A stretch of 64,000 nucleotides of DNA, from the NCBI RefSeq assembly GCF_003261055.1, contig NZ_CP030073.1, forward strand, positions 5,022,001 through 5,086,000. The letters are read 5' to 3'. Every line of letters starts with the position of its first letter. Within the stretch, counting starts at the first letter, position 1. The notes under the pieces were generated by a model. That model searched no databases. It worked only from the letters and a program-made list of their open reading frames with translations, and was not told where the DNA came from. The position numbers and the translations under genes are program-made. The DNA comes from Streptomyces cadmiisoli. Its GTDB lineage: Bacteria > Actinomycetota > Actinomycetes > Streptomycetales > Streptomycetaceae. Shown piece by piece: positions 16,761 to 29,144 of this stretch.

Positions 16761-17753
16761 ATGGAGTACACGCAGCTCGGACGTACCGGACTCAAGGTCG
16801 GCAGGCTGGTCCTCGGGACCATGAACTTCGGACCGCAGACCGACGAGGCGGACAGCCACGCCATCATGGATGCCGCGCTGGACGCGGGACTGAACTTCTT
16901 CGACACGGCCAATGTCTACGGGTGGGGCGAGAACAAGGGCCGCACCGAGAGCATCATCGGGAACTGGTTCGCCAAGGGCGGTGACCGCCGGGACAAGGTC
17001 GTCCTCGCCACCAAGGTGTACGGGAACATGGCAGCCGAGGGCGACGCCTGGCCCAACCACGACAAGCTCTCCGCCCTGAACATCCGGCGGGCGGTCGACG
17101 CCAGCCTCAAGCGGCTCGGGACCGACCGCATCGACGTCTACCAGTTCCACCACATCGACCGCAGCACTCCCTTCGAGGAGATCTGGCAGGCGGTCGACGT
17201 ACTGGTCCAGCAGGGCAAGATCCTCTACGCGGGGTCGAGCAACTTCCCCGGCTACAAGATCGCGCAGGCCAACGAGACCGCGGCGCGGCGCGGCGGCACC
17301 ATCGGCCTCGTCAGCGAGCAGTGCCTCTACAACCTCGCCGAGCGCCGCGCCGAGATGGAGGTCATCCCGGCGGCGCAGGAGTACGGCCTCGGGGTCATCC
17401 CGTGGTCGCCGCTGCACGGCGGGCTGCTCGGCGGAGTGATCAAGAAGGAGGTCGAGGGCGGCCGACGCGCCTCCGGGCGGGCCGCCGACTCCCTGGCCGA
17501 CCCGGTCCTGCGCGGACGGATCCAGGCCTACGAGGATCTGCTGGACAAGCACGGCGTGGAGCCCGGCGAGGCCGCGCTGGCCTGGCTGCTGACCCGCCCG
17601 GGCATCACCGGCCCCATCGTCGGCCCGCGCACCGCCGAGCAGCTCGCATCCGCGCTGCGCGCCGCCGAGCTGGAGCTGTCGGCGGAACTGCTGGCGGGCC
17701 TGGACGAGATCTTCCCCGGCCCGGGTCCCTCCCCGGAGGCCTTCGCCTGGTGA
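16761..17753 (+). CDS. Aldo/keto reductase (Kv-beta/YajO-like)
   Basis: A 330-residue TIM-barrel oxidoreductase. The four AKR catalytic residues are visible: Asp in FFDTANVYGWGE, Tyr in the same motif, Lys in LATKVYGN and His in YQFHHIDRS. Late strands carry PWSPLHGGLLGG and the cofactor-phosphate region GPIVGPRTAEQL, which suggests NADPH use. It is probably cytosolic; substrate unknown. GGGGG just upstream of the ATG serves as ribosome site. It has no obvious operon partner. Confidence 0.9.
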   Translation: MEYTQLGRTGLKVGRLVLGTMNFGPQTDEADSHAIMDAALDAGLNFFDTANVYGWGENKGRTESIIGNWFAKGGDRRDKVVLATKVYGNMAAEGDAWPNHDKLSALNIRRAVDASLKRLGTDRIDVYQFHHIDRSTPFEEIWQAVDVLVQQGKILYAGSSNFPGYKIAQANETAARRGGTIGLVSEQCLYNLAERRAEMEVIPAAQEYGLGVIPWSPLHGGLLGGVIKKEVEGGRRASGRAADSLADPVLRGRIQAYEDLLDKHGVEPGEAALAWLLTRPGITGPIVGPRTAEQLASALRAAELELSAELLAGLDEIFPGPGPSPEAFAW

Positions 17754-17923
17754 CCGGCGCACCCCGGCACCGCCCCGGCACCTGACCCCCCGCCGCCCCG
17801 GCCCGCGCCACGGCGCACCCGGGCGGGCCGGGGCCGCGGGGGGAAACGGCGGAGCGAGGTTCGTACGGCTGCCCCGCGGGCCAGGTTGGAGCCGCGGTGC
17901 CGGTCGGGAGGGCGTGTCTGTCG

Positions 17924-18041
17924 ATGAGCCGTGTGGCCGGGTGGGTTCTGTGCGTCGCGACGGCCCTGGTGTGCGTGCTCCTCGCACCGGGGCCCGCGCG
18001 GGCGGATCAGCCGCCGCCAAGGTGGCAACGATCCGGGCGGC
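17924..18041 (+). pseudogene. Possible remnant of a secreted-protein gene (signal peptide only)
   Basis: An ATG at 17924, with GGGAGGG upstream, opens MSRVAGWVLCVATALVCVLL followed by a PARA cleavage-like site. This is a well-formed signal peptide. The frame then becomes Arg/Pro-rich and runs antisense into the SGNH hydrolase gene before stopping at 18247. The most economical reading is the 5-prime stub of a gene whose body was lost. A chance hydrophobic frame cannot be excluded. Confidence 0.35.
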
Positions 18042-18716
18042 TCAGCCCGTGTAAGGGCCGCCCAGGCCCCAGCCCTGCCACATGGCCTCCGCGAAGGCGG
18101 CCGCGATCTTGTGCTCCCCGCTCGCGCTGGGGTGGGTGCCGTCGTAGGTGTCGCGACGGGTGTCGTACGCCGCGGGGAGCGACGCGGGCAGCAGCGGGGA
18201 GCGGGGCTCGTCCAGGTCGGCGAGCTCCTTGGCGAGCAGTTCGTTGAAGCGCGCCACCTGCGCGGCGAACGGCGCGTCCGCCTCGGCCCGTACGTTCGGG
18301 ATCACCGGCAGCACCACCATCCGCACCCGGGGGTTCGCCTCCCGCGCCGCCGCGATGAACGCGCGCACGTTCGCCGCCGTCTGCTCGGCGTCGGTGTAGA
18401 AGCCCAGGTCGATCAGGCCCAGGGAGACCAGCAGCACGTCCGCGCGGCCGGAGCGCACCGCCTCGCCGACGAGCGGCGCCATGTGCAGCCAGCCCTCGCC
18501 CCAGCCGGCCAGATGGCCCTGGGGAAAGTCGGGCTCGGCGTAGGCGTGGGACGTCGCCGCGTCCGCCGACTTGTCGTACAGCGCGGTGCGCGGACCGACG
18601 ATCCGGAACGGGCCGCCGTACGTCTCGCACAGGTGCTGCCACATGCGGTAGCGCCAGGTGTGTTCGCCCGCGCTGCCGATGGTCATGGAGTCGCCTACGG
18701 GCATGAACCTGAGCAT
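18042..18716 (-). CDS. SGNH/GDSL-type hydrolase
   Basis: 224 residues from the ATG at 18714-18716; longer frames upstream are Arg/Pro-rich and not protein-like. Block I is FMPVGDSMTIG, with the nucleophile Ser in GDSM, and block V is DGTHPSASG with the catalytic Asp and His. The protein lacks a signal peptide from this start, so it may be cytoplasmic. Relatives include acyl esterases and acetylhydrolases. It is divergent from the secreted gene at 18805. Confidence 0.85.
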   Translation of the reverse strand: MLRFMPVGDSMTIGSAGEHTWRYRMWQHLCETYGGPFRIVGPRTALYDKSADAATSHAYAEPDFPQGHLAGWGEGWLHMAPLVGEAVRSGRADVLLVSLGLIDLGFYTDAEQTAANVRAFIAAAREANPRVRMVVLPVIPNVRAEADAPFAAQVARFNELLAKELADLDEPRSPLLPASLPAAYDTRRDTYDGTHPSASGEHKIAAAFAEAMWQGWGLGGPYTG

Positions 18717-18804
18717 CCGCTCATCATGGTCGATCCGTGCGAGCGGCGGGGTGTGAGGCCCGCCACGCGACCGGAACGGGCGTGCGAGATGGCAGTCTTG
18801 GGGC

Positions 18805-19785
18805 ATGCGCCGATCAGCCGTCCTCCTCGCCGCTGTCCTCCTGTCGACCGGGTTCGCCGTGCCGCCCGCCTCCGCCGCCGACGGCGACGAGGGATTCACG
18901 ATCAAGGACCCCCGCATCACCGAGTCCAGCGGCCTGGCCGCCTCCCGCCGGCACCCGGGCATCTTCTGGACCCACAACGACCAGGACGAGGGCGCGTACC
19001 TCTACGCCGTCGACGGCGCCACCGGCGAGACCGTCGCGACCGTCACGATGACCGGCGTGGGCACGCCGCGCGACATCGAGGCCATCGTGGTCGGCCCGGA
19101 CGACCAGCTCTACGTCGGCGACATCGGCGACAACGACGGCGTCGCCTGGGACTACGTATGGGTCTACCGGCTGCCCGAGCCGAAGGAGCTGTCGGACCGG
19201 ACCGTGCGGGCCACCCAGTACGTGGTGAAGTACTCCGACGGGTCCCGCGACGCCGAGTCGCTGCTGGTGCACCCGAGGACCGGCCGCGTCTACATCATCG
19301 ACAAGCAGGAGGACGGCGGGCATCTCTACCAGGGCCCGGCCGAGCTGTCCCCGTCCGGCACGAACGTGTTCGAGCCCGTCGCCCCCGTCGACCTCTGGGC
19401 GACCGACGCCGCCCTGTCCCCGGACGGCGAACAGCTTGCCGTCCGCGGCTACTTCGGGGGCATCGCCTACGACTGGAACGGCGGTGACATCAAGCGGACC
19501 GGACGGCTCAACGTGCCGTTGCAGGCGCAGGGCGAGTCCGTCACCTACTCGGCCGACGGGACCAGGCTGCTGTTCGGCAGCGAGGGCGAGCAGAGCCCCG
19601 TGGAGGCGGAGGACGTCCCGGGCGGCTCCGGCGAGGAGGGGGCCGAGTCGCCCTCGCGGAACGGGGATTCGGCGGACGGCGGCGGGAACGGGACCGACCG
19701 GGCCGGCCTGACGACCGGCGCGGTCGCCGTCGCCGCGGCCTGCCTGGCCCTGCTCGGCCTGCGGCGACTGCGCCGCAGGCGCTAG
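18805..19785 (+). CDS. Secreted, membrane-anchored beta-propeller-like protein
   Basis: A 326-residue protein. It has a signal peptide (MRRSAVLLAAVLLSTGFAVP ... ASA). A body of repeated strand-turn blades follows (SSGLAASRRHPGIFWTHNDQ, DIEAIVVGPDDQLYVGDIGDN, DAESLLVHPRTGRVYIIDKQ). A Gly/Ser-rich linker, one C-terminal helix (LTTGAVAVAAACLALLGL) and a basic tail (RRLRRRR) end it. This suggests a surface protein held by a C-terminal anchor. The stop codon TAG is formed at the left end of the MITE that begins at 19784. Confidence 0.8.
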   Translation: MRRSAVLLAAVLLSTGFAVPPASAADGDEGFTIKDPRITESSGLAASRRHPGIFWTHNDQDEGAYLYAVDGATGETVATVTMTGVGTPRDIEAIVVGPDDQLYVGDIGDNDGVAWDYVWVYRLPEPKELSDRTVRATQYVVKYSDGSRDAESLLVHPRTGRVYIIDKQEDGGHLYQGPAELSPSGTNVFEPVAPVDLWATDAALSPDGEQLAVRGYFGGIAYDWNGGDIKRTGRLNVPLQAQGESVTYSADGTRLLFGSEGEQSPVEAEDVPGGSGEEGAESPSRNGDSADGGGNGTDRAGLTTGAVAVAAACLALLGLRRLRRRR

Positions 19786-19981
19786 TGCCGCGTCAGGCAA
19801 CGTTCGCCCCGTCGCGACGCCCGGCACGCTCCCCCACTGCCTGCAAGGCGTGAGAGGTGCCCCCACTCGCCGCACCGGCCGGAAGTCAAAGTACGTCCAG
19901 TACGAGGACTCCCGGCCGGCACACCGAGAGCACGCACCGGACGCCGCTCCTTGACCGGCAAACGTTGCCTGACGCGGCACT
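19784..19981. mobile_element. 198-bp MITE-like element with perfect 21-bp terminal inverted repeats
   Basis: The 21 bases at 19784-19804 are the exact reverse complement of 19961-19981; the arms begin AGTGCCGCGTCAGGC. The interior has a second dyad, CCGGCCGG-AAGTC against GACTCCCGGCCGG, enclosing GTACGTCCAGTAC. It has no transposase and no gene. Related ends occur at 37193-37228. It is a non-autonomous, probably IS630/Tc1-type miniature element; the family assignment is inference. Confidence 0.75.
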
Positions 19982-20085
19982 GGTACCCGGCGAGCGCCGG
20001 GGTCCGGCAGCCCGGACCCCGGACAGCCGACCCCCGCGCCCGCGCCGTCAGCTCACGCCCGTGCCGTCAGTCCGTGCCCGTGCCG

Positions 20086-20880
20086 TCAGCCCGCGTCCGT
20101 GCCGTCGGCCGTGCGGCGCCGGGTCACCAGTACCTCCAGCCCGTCCAGGATGCGTTGCAGCCCGAACTCGAAGTGGTCGAAGTCGGGGCCCCAGGTGTCC
20201 TCGGACAGGCCGGCCATCATCGGATAGCGGCCGGACGTCATGACCTTCTCCAGGGTGGGGGCCTGGGCCTCCCAGAACTCCGTGTTCGTCAGGCCCGTCC
20301 GGAGTTCCGCCTCCTCCTCGTACACCCGGCTGCGCGCGGCACCGACGACGTACGAGTCGATCATCACGATCGCCGAGACCAGTTCGGGGTCGGTCAGCCC
20401 CATCGGCTTGATGCGGGTGAGCACCTTCTCCATGCCGTCGAGCGCGCTCGGGCCGAGGATCGGGCGGGACTGGTTGACCTGGAGCAGCCACGGGTGCCGC
20501 CGGTAGAGCTCGAGGGTGGCGCGGCCCATGGCCTGAAGGGCCGAGCGCCAGCCGCCGTCGCCCAGGTCGGAAGGGTCCTCCGAGGGGCGCTGGACCCGGT
20601 CCAGCATCAGGTCGAGCAGCTCGCCCTTGCCGGGGACGTAGCGGTACAGGGACATCGCGCCGGTGCCGAGGTCGGCGGCGACCCGGCGCATGGAGACCGC
20701 CTCCAGCCCTTCGGCGTCCGCGACCCGGACGGCGGCCTCCACGATCCGGTCCAGCGTCAGCCCCGGTTTGGGGCCGCGACTGGGGCGCCGGCCCGTGTCC
20801 CACAGCAGTTCGAGGGTGCGGGCGATGTCCCCGCTGCCACTGGTCTCCGTGCCGCCCCCGGCGCGCTTGCCGCTCGTCAT
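20086..20880 (-). CDS. TetR-family repressor of the adjacent ABC exporter
   Basis: 264 residues from the ATG at 20878-20880. The N-terminal helix-turn-helix is in LTLDRIVEAAVRVADAEGLE, VSMRRVAADLGTGAMSLYRY and VPGKGELL (about residues 40-90). This is the TetR_C_1 type, common next to drug exporters. It is divergent from the ABC genes, with a dyad operator in the 89-bp gap. The 3-prime end carries GCCGTCA-type short repeats in the DNA (20045-20110). Confidence 0.88.
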   Translation of the reverse strand: MTSGKRAGGGTETSGSGDIARTLELLWDTGRRPSRGPKPGLTLDRIVEAAVRVADAEGLEAVSMRRVAADLGTGAMSLYRYVPGKGELLDLMLDRVQRPSEDPSDLGDGGWRSALQAMGRATLELYRRHPWLLQVNQSRPILGPSALDGMEKVLTRIKPMGLTDPELVSAIVMIDSYVVGAARSRVYEEEAELRTGLTNTEFWEAQAPTLEKVMTSGRYPMMAGLSEDTWGPDFDHFEFGLQRILDGLEVLVTRRRTADGTDAG

Positions 20881-20910
20881 ACGGCCCAGCTTAGTTGCCC
20901 GGAGCAAAAC

Positions 20911-20948
20911 TGAGTACGTCGTACGCGTATTAGGGTACGCTGTACTCA
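20911..20948. promoter_or_regulatory. TetR operator dyad
   Basis: TGAGTAC at 20911-20917 is the exact inverse of GTACTCA at 20942-20948, and inner GTAC blocks on each side extend the symmetry (TGAGTAC-nnn-GTACgc). It lies between the divergent tetR and ABC genes, where binding would silence both promoters. Confidence 0.65.
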
Positions 20949-20969
20949 ATTGACGAGACGGGGGGACCC

Positions 20970-21932
20970 ATGACTGACGGATACGCGGTACGGGCCGAGG
21001 GGCTGGAGAAGCGCTACGGCGACAAACGTGCCCTGGACGGCTTCGATCTGAAGGTGCGTGAGGGCACCGTGCACGGCCTGCTCGGACCGAACGGCGCGGG
21101 CAAGACCACCGCGGTCCGCATCCTGTCCACCCTCCTCAGGCTGGACGGCGGACGGGCGACGGTGGCCGGGCTCGACGTGGTCCGGCAGTCGCGGGAGGTG
21201 CGCGCCAGGATCGGGCTCACCGGGCAGTACGCGGCGGTGGACGAGGTGCTGACCGGCCGGCAGAACCTGGAGATGTTCGGCCGGCTGTTCCACCTCGGCG
21301 GCCGCCGGGCCCGCGCCCGCGCCACCGAGCTGCTGGCGCAGTTCGACCTGACCGACGCCGCCGACAAGGGCGTCGGGGACTACAGCGGTGGCATGCGGCG
21401 GCGCCTGGACCTGGCCGCCTCGATGATCCTCGCCCCCGCCGTCCTCTTCCTCGACGAGCCGACGACCGGCCTGGACCCGCGCAGCCGCGGCGAGGTCTGG
21501 GAGTCGGTGCGCGCGCTGGTGGCCGGCGGCACCACGGTGCTGCTGACCACGCAGTATCTGGAGGAGGCCGACAAGCTCGCCTCCCGCATCACCGTCATCG
21601 ACCAGGGGCGGGCCATCGCCGACGACACCCCGGACGGCCTGAAGGACCTGGTCGGCGGCGACCGGATCGAGGTCGTCGTCGCCGAGCGCTCGGAGATCCC
21701 CCGCGTCGTCAAGGTCGTCGCACGCGTCTCGGACGGTGAACCGGAGGCCGACGAGACCGAGTTGAGGGTGCACGCCCCGGTCGCCGACCGGGTCTCCGCG
21801 CTGACCGAGGTGGCCCGCACGCTCCAGGACGAGGGCGTCCGGGTCGAGGACATCGGGTTGCGCAGGCCCAGCCTCGACGACGTGTTCCTGCGCCTGACCG
21901 GACACCGCACCGAGAAGGAGGCCGCGGCATGA
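20970..21932 (+). CDS. ABC exporter ATP-binding subunit (daunorubicin-resistance DrrA type)
   Basis: A 320-residue ATPase: Walker [15 protein letters not shown], signature [13 protein letters not shown], Walker [17 protein letters not shown] and an H-loop replaced by Gln ([14 protein letters not shown]). The Gln form is common in the DrrA group. The C-terminal 90 residues are the DrrA extension ([20 protein letters not shown]). It overlaps the permease gene by ATGA, so the two are translationally coupled. It is likely a lipophilic drug or lipid exporter under the divergent TetR. Confidence 0.92.
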   Translation: MTDGYAVRAEGLEKRYGDKRALDGFDLKVREGTVHGLLGPNGAGKTTAVRILSTLLRLDGGRATVAGLDVVRQSREVRARIGLTGQYAAVDEVLTGRQNLEMFGRLFHLGGRRARARATELLAQFDLTDAADKGVGDYSGGMRRRLDLAASMILAPAVLFLDEPTTGLDPRSRGEVWESVRALVAGGTTVLLTTQYLEEADKLASRITVIDQGRAIADDTPDGLKDLVGGDRIEVVVAERSEIPRVVKVVARVSDGEPEADETELRVHAPVADRVSALTEVARTLQDEGVRVEDIGLRRPSLDDVFLRLTGHRTEKEAAA

Positions 21933-22750
21933 GCGCCGTCGACCTGGCCGGCCCGGCCACCCGCGGGCGCACCTACTGGCTGCTCTCCGACTGCTGGAAC
22001 ATCGTCCGGCGCGGACTGACCCACTACCAGCGCCAGCCCGTCAACATCGCCTGGCAGCTGGGCTTCCCGATCCTGTCCGTGCTGCTGTACGGCTATGTCT
22101 TCGGCAGCGCGATGACGGTGCCGGGCGGCGGGGACTACAAGGACTTCCTGATGCCGGGCATGTTCGTGATGACCATGGCGTTCGGCTTCATCAACACCGC
22201 CACGGTCGTGGTGTACGACTCCACCAAGGGCGTCATCGACCGGTTCCGTTCGATGCCGATGTCCTCGTCCGCGGTGGTCGCCGGACGCGGGGTGACCGAT
22301 CTGCTCATCGCCTGCGCCGAACTCGCGATCATGATGCTGACCGCGCTGGCCATGGGCTGGCGGCCGGACGGCGGACTGGGCTTCGTCGCCGCGTTCGGAC
22401 TGCTGCTCTGGCTGCGGTTCGCGCTGATCTGGATCGGTGTGTGGCTCGGCCTGATCGTGCCCAACCCCGAGGCGGCGGGCGGACTGTTCGCGGTGGCCTT
22501 CCCGCTGACGATGATCTCCAGCATCTTCGTCGCGCCGCAGCTCATGCCGGACTGGCTGGGCTGGGTCGCCGCGTGGAACCCGATCTCCTCGACCGCGGCC
22601 GCGACCCGCGAGCTGTTCGGCACGCCGGTCGGCGGCGGCGACTCCTGGGTCGAGCAGAACGCGCTGCTGATGGCGGGGCTGTGGCCGGTGGTGCTGACAC
22701 TGGTCTTCCTGCCGCTCGCCGTGCGGCGGTTCCAGCACCTCAGCCGCTGA
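21929..22750 (+). CDS. ABC-2 type permease (DrrB-like)
   Basis: A 273-residue integral membrane protein with about six helices. The N-terminal elbow ([20 protein letters not shown]) and the ABC-2 segment [24 protein letters not shown] loop precede the helices. The late motif [20 protein letters not shown] is typical of DrrB (the NP-x-t/s stretch). It is coupled to the ATPase by a 4-bp overlap and closed by a strong terminator at 22758-22795. Confidence 0.9.
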   Translation: MSAVDLAGPATRGRTYWLLSDCWNIVRRGLTHYQRQPVNIAWQLGFPILSVLLYGYVFGSAMTVPGGGDYKDFLMPGMFVMTMAFGFINTATVVVYDSTKGVIDRFRSMPMSSSAVVAGRGVTDLLIACAELAIMMLTALAMGWRPDGGLGFVAAFGLLLWLRFALIWIGVWLGLIVPNPEAAGGLFAVAFPLTMISSIFVAPQLMPDWLGWVAAWNPISSTAAATRELFGTPVGGGDSWVEQNALLMAGLWPVVLTLVFLPLAVRRFQHLSR

Positions 22751-22757
22751 GGAACAC

Positions 22758-22795
22758 GACGAGGGGCGCCCGGTTCTGACCGGGCGCCCCTCGTC
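22758..22795. terminator. Bidirectional hairpin between ABC permease and serC
   Basis: A perfect 17-bp stem (22758-22774 with 22779-22795) and a TCTG loop, placed between two convergent genes. Confidence 0.85.
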
Positions 22796-22827
22796 GTACC
22801 TCGTGATCCCTCGCCGTACGGCGACGG

Positions 22828-27117
<4,290 letters not shown>

Positions 27118-27176
27118 TCAGAGGCAAACCGAGTTCACACACCTGACAGAGTCCATTACCCTGGACCGGTAAGTGC

Positions 27177-27221
27177 ATGACAGTGAACGAGCCCCCGCCG
27201 AGCCCCTGGAACGCCCTGTGA
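27177..27221 (+). CDS. 14-residue leader peptide coupled to the EamA gene
   Basis: ATG at 27177 opens MTVNEPPPSPWNAL and ends at TGA 27219-27221. Its stop overlaps the GTG start (27218) of the downstream transporter gene as GTGA. The PPP stretch is a classic ribosome-slowing, EF-P-dependent motif. This arrangement suggests translational coupling or attenuation. It is too short to prove by coding statistics. Confidence 0.45.
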   Translation: MTVNEPPPSPWNAL

Positions 27222-28288
27222 GCACCCCCGACGCCGCCACCCCGCCGTCCGCACCGACCCGGGCTCCCGCCGCCGCCCCCGCCGCGGGCGGCACCCCGCA
27301 CCGCCTCGGCTCGCTCGGTCCCGTCGGCCTGGTGCTGGCCGGAGGGCTGTCGGTGCAGTTCGGCGGGGCACTCGCGGTCAGCCTCATGCCGCGGGCCGGC
27401 GCGCTCGGCGTCGTCACCCTGCGCCTGGCGGTGGCCGCGATCGTGCTGATGGTGGTCTGCCGGCCCCGGCTGCGCGGCCACTCGCGCACCGACTGGCACA
27501 CGGTGATCGTCTTCGGTCTCACCATGGGCGCGATGAACGGCCTCTTCTACCAGGCAGTGGACCGCATCCCGCTGGGCCCGGCGGTCACCCTGGAGGTGCT
27601 GGGCCCGCTGGCCCTGTCCGTCGTCGCCTCCCGACGCGCGATCAACTTCCTGTGGGCCGGCCTCGCCCTCGCGGGTGTCTTCCTGCTGGGCGGCGGAGGC
27701 TTCGACAGCCTCGACCCGGTCGGCGTGGCCTTCGCGCTCTCGGCGGGCGCGATGTGGGCGGCGTACATCGTGTTCAGCGCGCGCACCGGCCGCCGCTTCC
27801 CGCAGGCGGACGGGCTGGCGCTGGCCATGGTCGTGGCGGCGGTGCTGTTCCTGCCGCTGGGCATCGCCGAGTCCGGTACGAAGCTGCTCGACCCGGTGGT
27901 CCTCGGCCTCGGCGCGGGCGTGGCGCTGCTGTCGTCCGTCCTGCCCTACACCCTCGAACTGCTGGCGCTGCGCCGCCTGCCCGCGTCCACCTTCGCCGTC
28001 ATGATGAGCCTCGAACCGGCCATCGCCGCACTGGCCGGATTCCTCATCCTCCACCAGGCCCTCTCCGCCACCCAGGCCGCAGCCATCGCCCTGGTGGTCG
28101 CGGCGAGCATGGGAGCGGTACGAACCCAGGTGGGCCGCGGCAAGGCGCCGCTGCCGGAGCCGTTTCCTGAGCAACGGGTCGGCGCCGTGAGGTGTTGGGC
28201 GACTACGGTCGGACCCGTGACCGGCGAGCCGCTGGGGACACTAAGGGAACGGCAGCATGAGTGTGCAGCACACGGAGACAGCCGGTGA
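27218..28288 (+). CDS. EamA-family (RhtA-like) amino-acid/metabolite exporter
   Basis: 356 residues from the GTG at 27218; a GTG at 27173 is an in-frame alternative. After a Pro/Ala-rich N-tail there are about ten helices forming two EamA repeats (LGSLGPVGLVLAGGLSVQFG; MNGLFYQAVDRIPLGPAVTL; then AGAMWAAYIVFSAR and VLPYTLELLALRRLPASTFA). This pattern is that of the RhtA threonine/homoserine exporter group. The C-terminal 30 residues after the last helix overlap the next gene by 32 bp. The substrate is inferred only from the family. Confidence 0.85.
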   Translation: MSTPDAATPPSAPTRAPAAAPAAGGTPHRLGSLGPVGLVLAGGLSVQFGGALAVSLMPRAGALGVVTLRLAVAAIVLMVVCRPRLRGHSRTDWHTVIVFGLTMGAMNGLFYQAVDRIPLGPAVTLEVLGPLALSVVASRRAINFLWAGLALAGVFLLGGGGFDSLDPVGVAFALSAGAMWAAYIVFSARTGRRFPQADGLALAMVVAAVLFLPLGIAESGTKLLDPVVLGLGAGVALLSSVLPYTLELLALRRLPASTFAVMMSLEPAIAALAGFLILHQALSATQAAAIALVVAASMGAVRTQVGRGKAPLPEPFPEQRVGAVRCWATTVGPVTGEPLGTLRERQHECAAHGDSR

Positions 28289-28619
28289 CGGACCGCTGAT
28301 CCCCCGGCCTGACCGGACTCCCGATGCCCTGCGCGCCGCGTGCGCCGTCGTCGCTCCGCAGCTGCTGCCCGCATACGACCAGGCCAAGGACAGGGCACTC
28401 GCGGAGGCGGTGGAGCACGGCTCACTCGGGCCCGTGCACGCCTGCCTCCAGCACTGGTCGGCGCTGATCGAGATCGAGCGTCATCCCCGGACGGCGAAGG
28501 CGTACCACCGCGCCGAATACCTCGCCCAGCTCGCCACTTCGCCGGCCGAGGCCCGCGACCACCTGGCCGCGGCGGCCGCAATCTACCGTGACGCCGCGCG
28601 GGCGGTGCGGGGCGAGTGA
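28257..28619 (+). CDS. DUF6247-like small protein (possible antitoxin)
   Basis: A 120-residue acidic helical protein: LIPRPDRTPDALRAACAVVA, then AYDQAKDRALAEAVEHGSLG and WSALIEIERHPRTAKAYHRA. It resembles Streptomyces proteins named DUF6247, an identification from memory. The ATG at 28257 has AAGGGA 8 bp upstream. The stop overlaps the next gene by GTGA. The two-gene cassette, with a second protein of RelE/ParE size, looks like a toxin-antitoxin module in which this would be the first-encoded antitoxin. That is inference. Confidence 0.65.
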   Translation: MSVQHTETAGDGPLIPRPDRTPDALRAACAVVAPQLLPAYDQAKDRALAEAVEHGSLGPVHACLQHWSALIEIERHPRTAKAYHRAEYLAQLATSPAEARDHLAAAAAIYRDAARAVRGE

Positions 28620-28873
28620 GCTGGAGCTGGGAGTACGTTCCTGACGAGGACACGGTGGCCGCCGGCGCCCCGCCCGCGTTCCTCGCGGAGGTCGAGAAGA
28701 AGGTCGACGAACTGGTCAGGGCCGCCGAAGCGCTCCACCTGCACGGCTCGTCGTGGCAGGGCGCCGACGAGGGCGCGCGGCACGCGTTCGCCGCCGGTGG
28801 CTTCTTCGTCTACATGGTTACGCCGCGCGCCGAACTCGTCAGTATCCGGCAGGTCACGCCCGATCCGCTGTGA
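28616..28873 (+). CDS. Small toxin-like protein paired with DUF6247
   Basis: 85 residues from a GTG at 28616 that overlaps the preceding stop. Amphipathic helices (AFLAEVEKKVDELVRAAEAL) are followed by a basic and aromatic strand block (FFVYMVTPRAELVSIRQVTP). This order is reminiscent of RelE/ParE-fold toxins, which end in strands forming a substrate cleft. No catalytic residues can be assigned with confidence. The 3-prime end overlaps the convergent DUF397 gene by 20 bp. Confidence 0.55.
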   Translation: MSWSWEYVPDEDTVAAGAPPAFLAEVEKKVDELVRAAEALHLHGSSWQGADEGARHAFAAGGFFVYMVTPRAELVSIRQVTPDPL

Positions 28874-29144
28874 GGGCTCCCCGTGAGGCGGCAGACACGA
28901 AGGCGGTGAACGCCTCCACCGTGACGGTGAGGGTCCCGTGGGCGGGGTTCTTGGAGTCGCGGACGGCTATGTGCGGGACTAGGTCGGCGACCTCGATGCA
29001 CTCGCCTCCGGTGCCGCCGCTGTAGGAGGACTTGCGCCAGGTGGCGGTGCTGAGGGGGGCGCATTCGAGGCAGTCACCGCCGCTGCTTCCGCTGTACGAC
29101 GACTTACGCCAGGTCGCGCCCGTCAGGTTCTGGCTGTTCTGCAT
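28854..29144 (-). CDS. DUF397 protein with a duplicated signature
   Basis: A 96-residue protein. The DUF397 signature occurs twice: TWRKSSYSGSSGGDCLECAP and TWRKSSYSGGTGGECIEVAD. A single C-terminal half follows (IAVRDSKNPAHGTLTVTVEA FTAFV-type). Typical family members have one signature in 60-80 residues, so the first copy looks like a partial tandem duplication. DUF397 genes sit next to XRE/DUF5753 regulators, as in the whiJ-type loci of Streptomyces. Here the gene overlaps the end of such a regulator by 41 bp. Confidence 0.85.
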   Translation of the reverse strand: MQNSQNLTGATWRKSSYSGSSGGDCLECAPLSTATWRKSSYSGGTGGECIEVADLVPHIAVRDSKNPAHGTLTVTVEAFTAFVSAASRGALTADRA

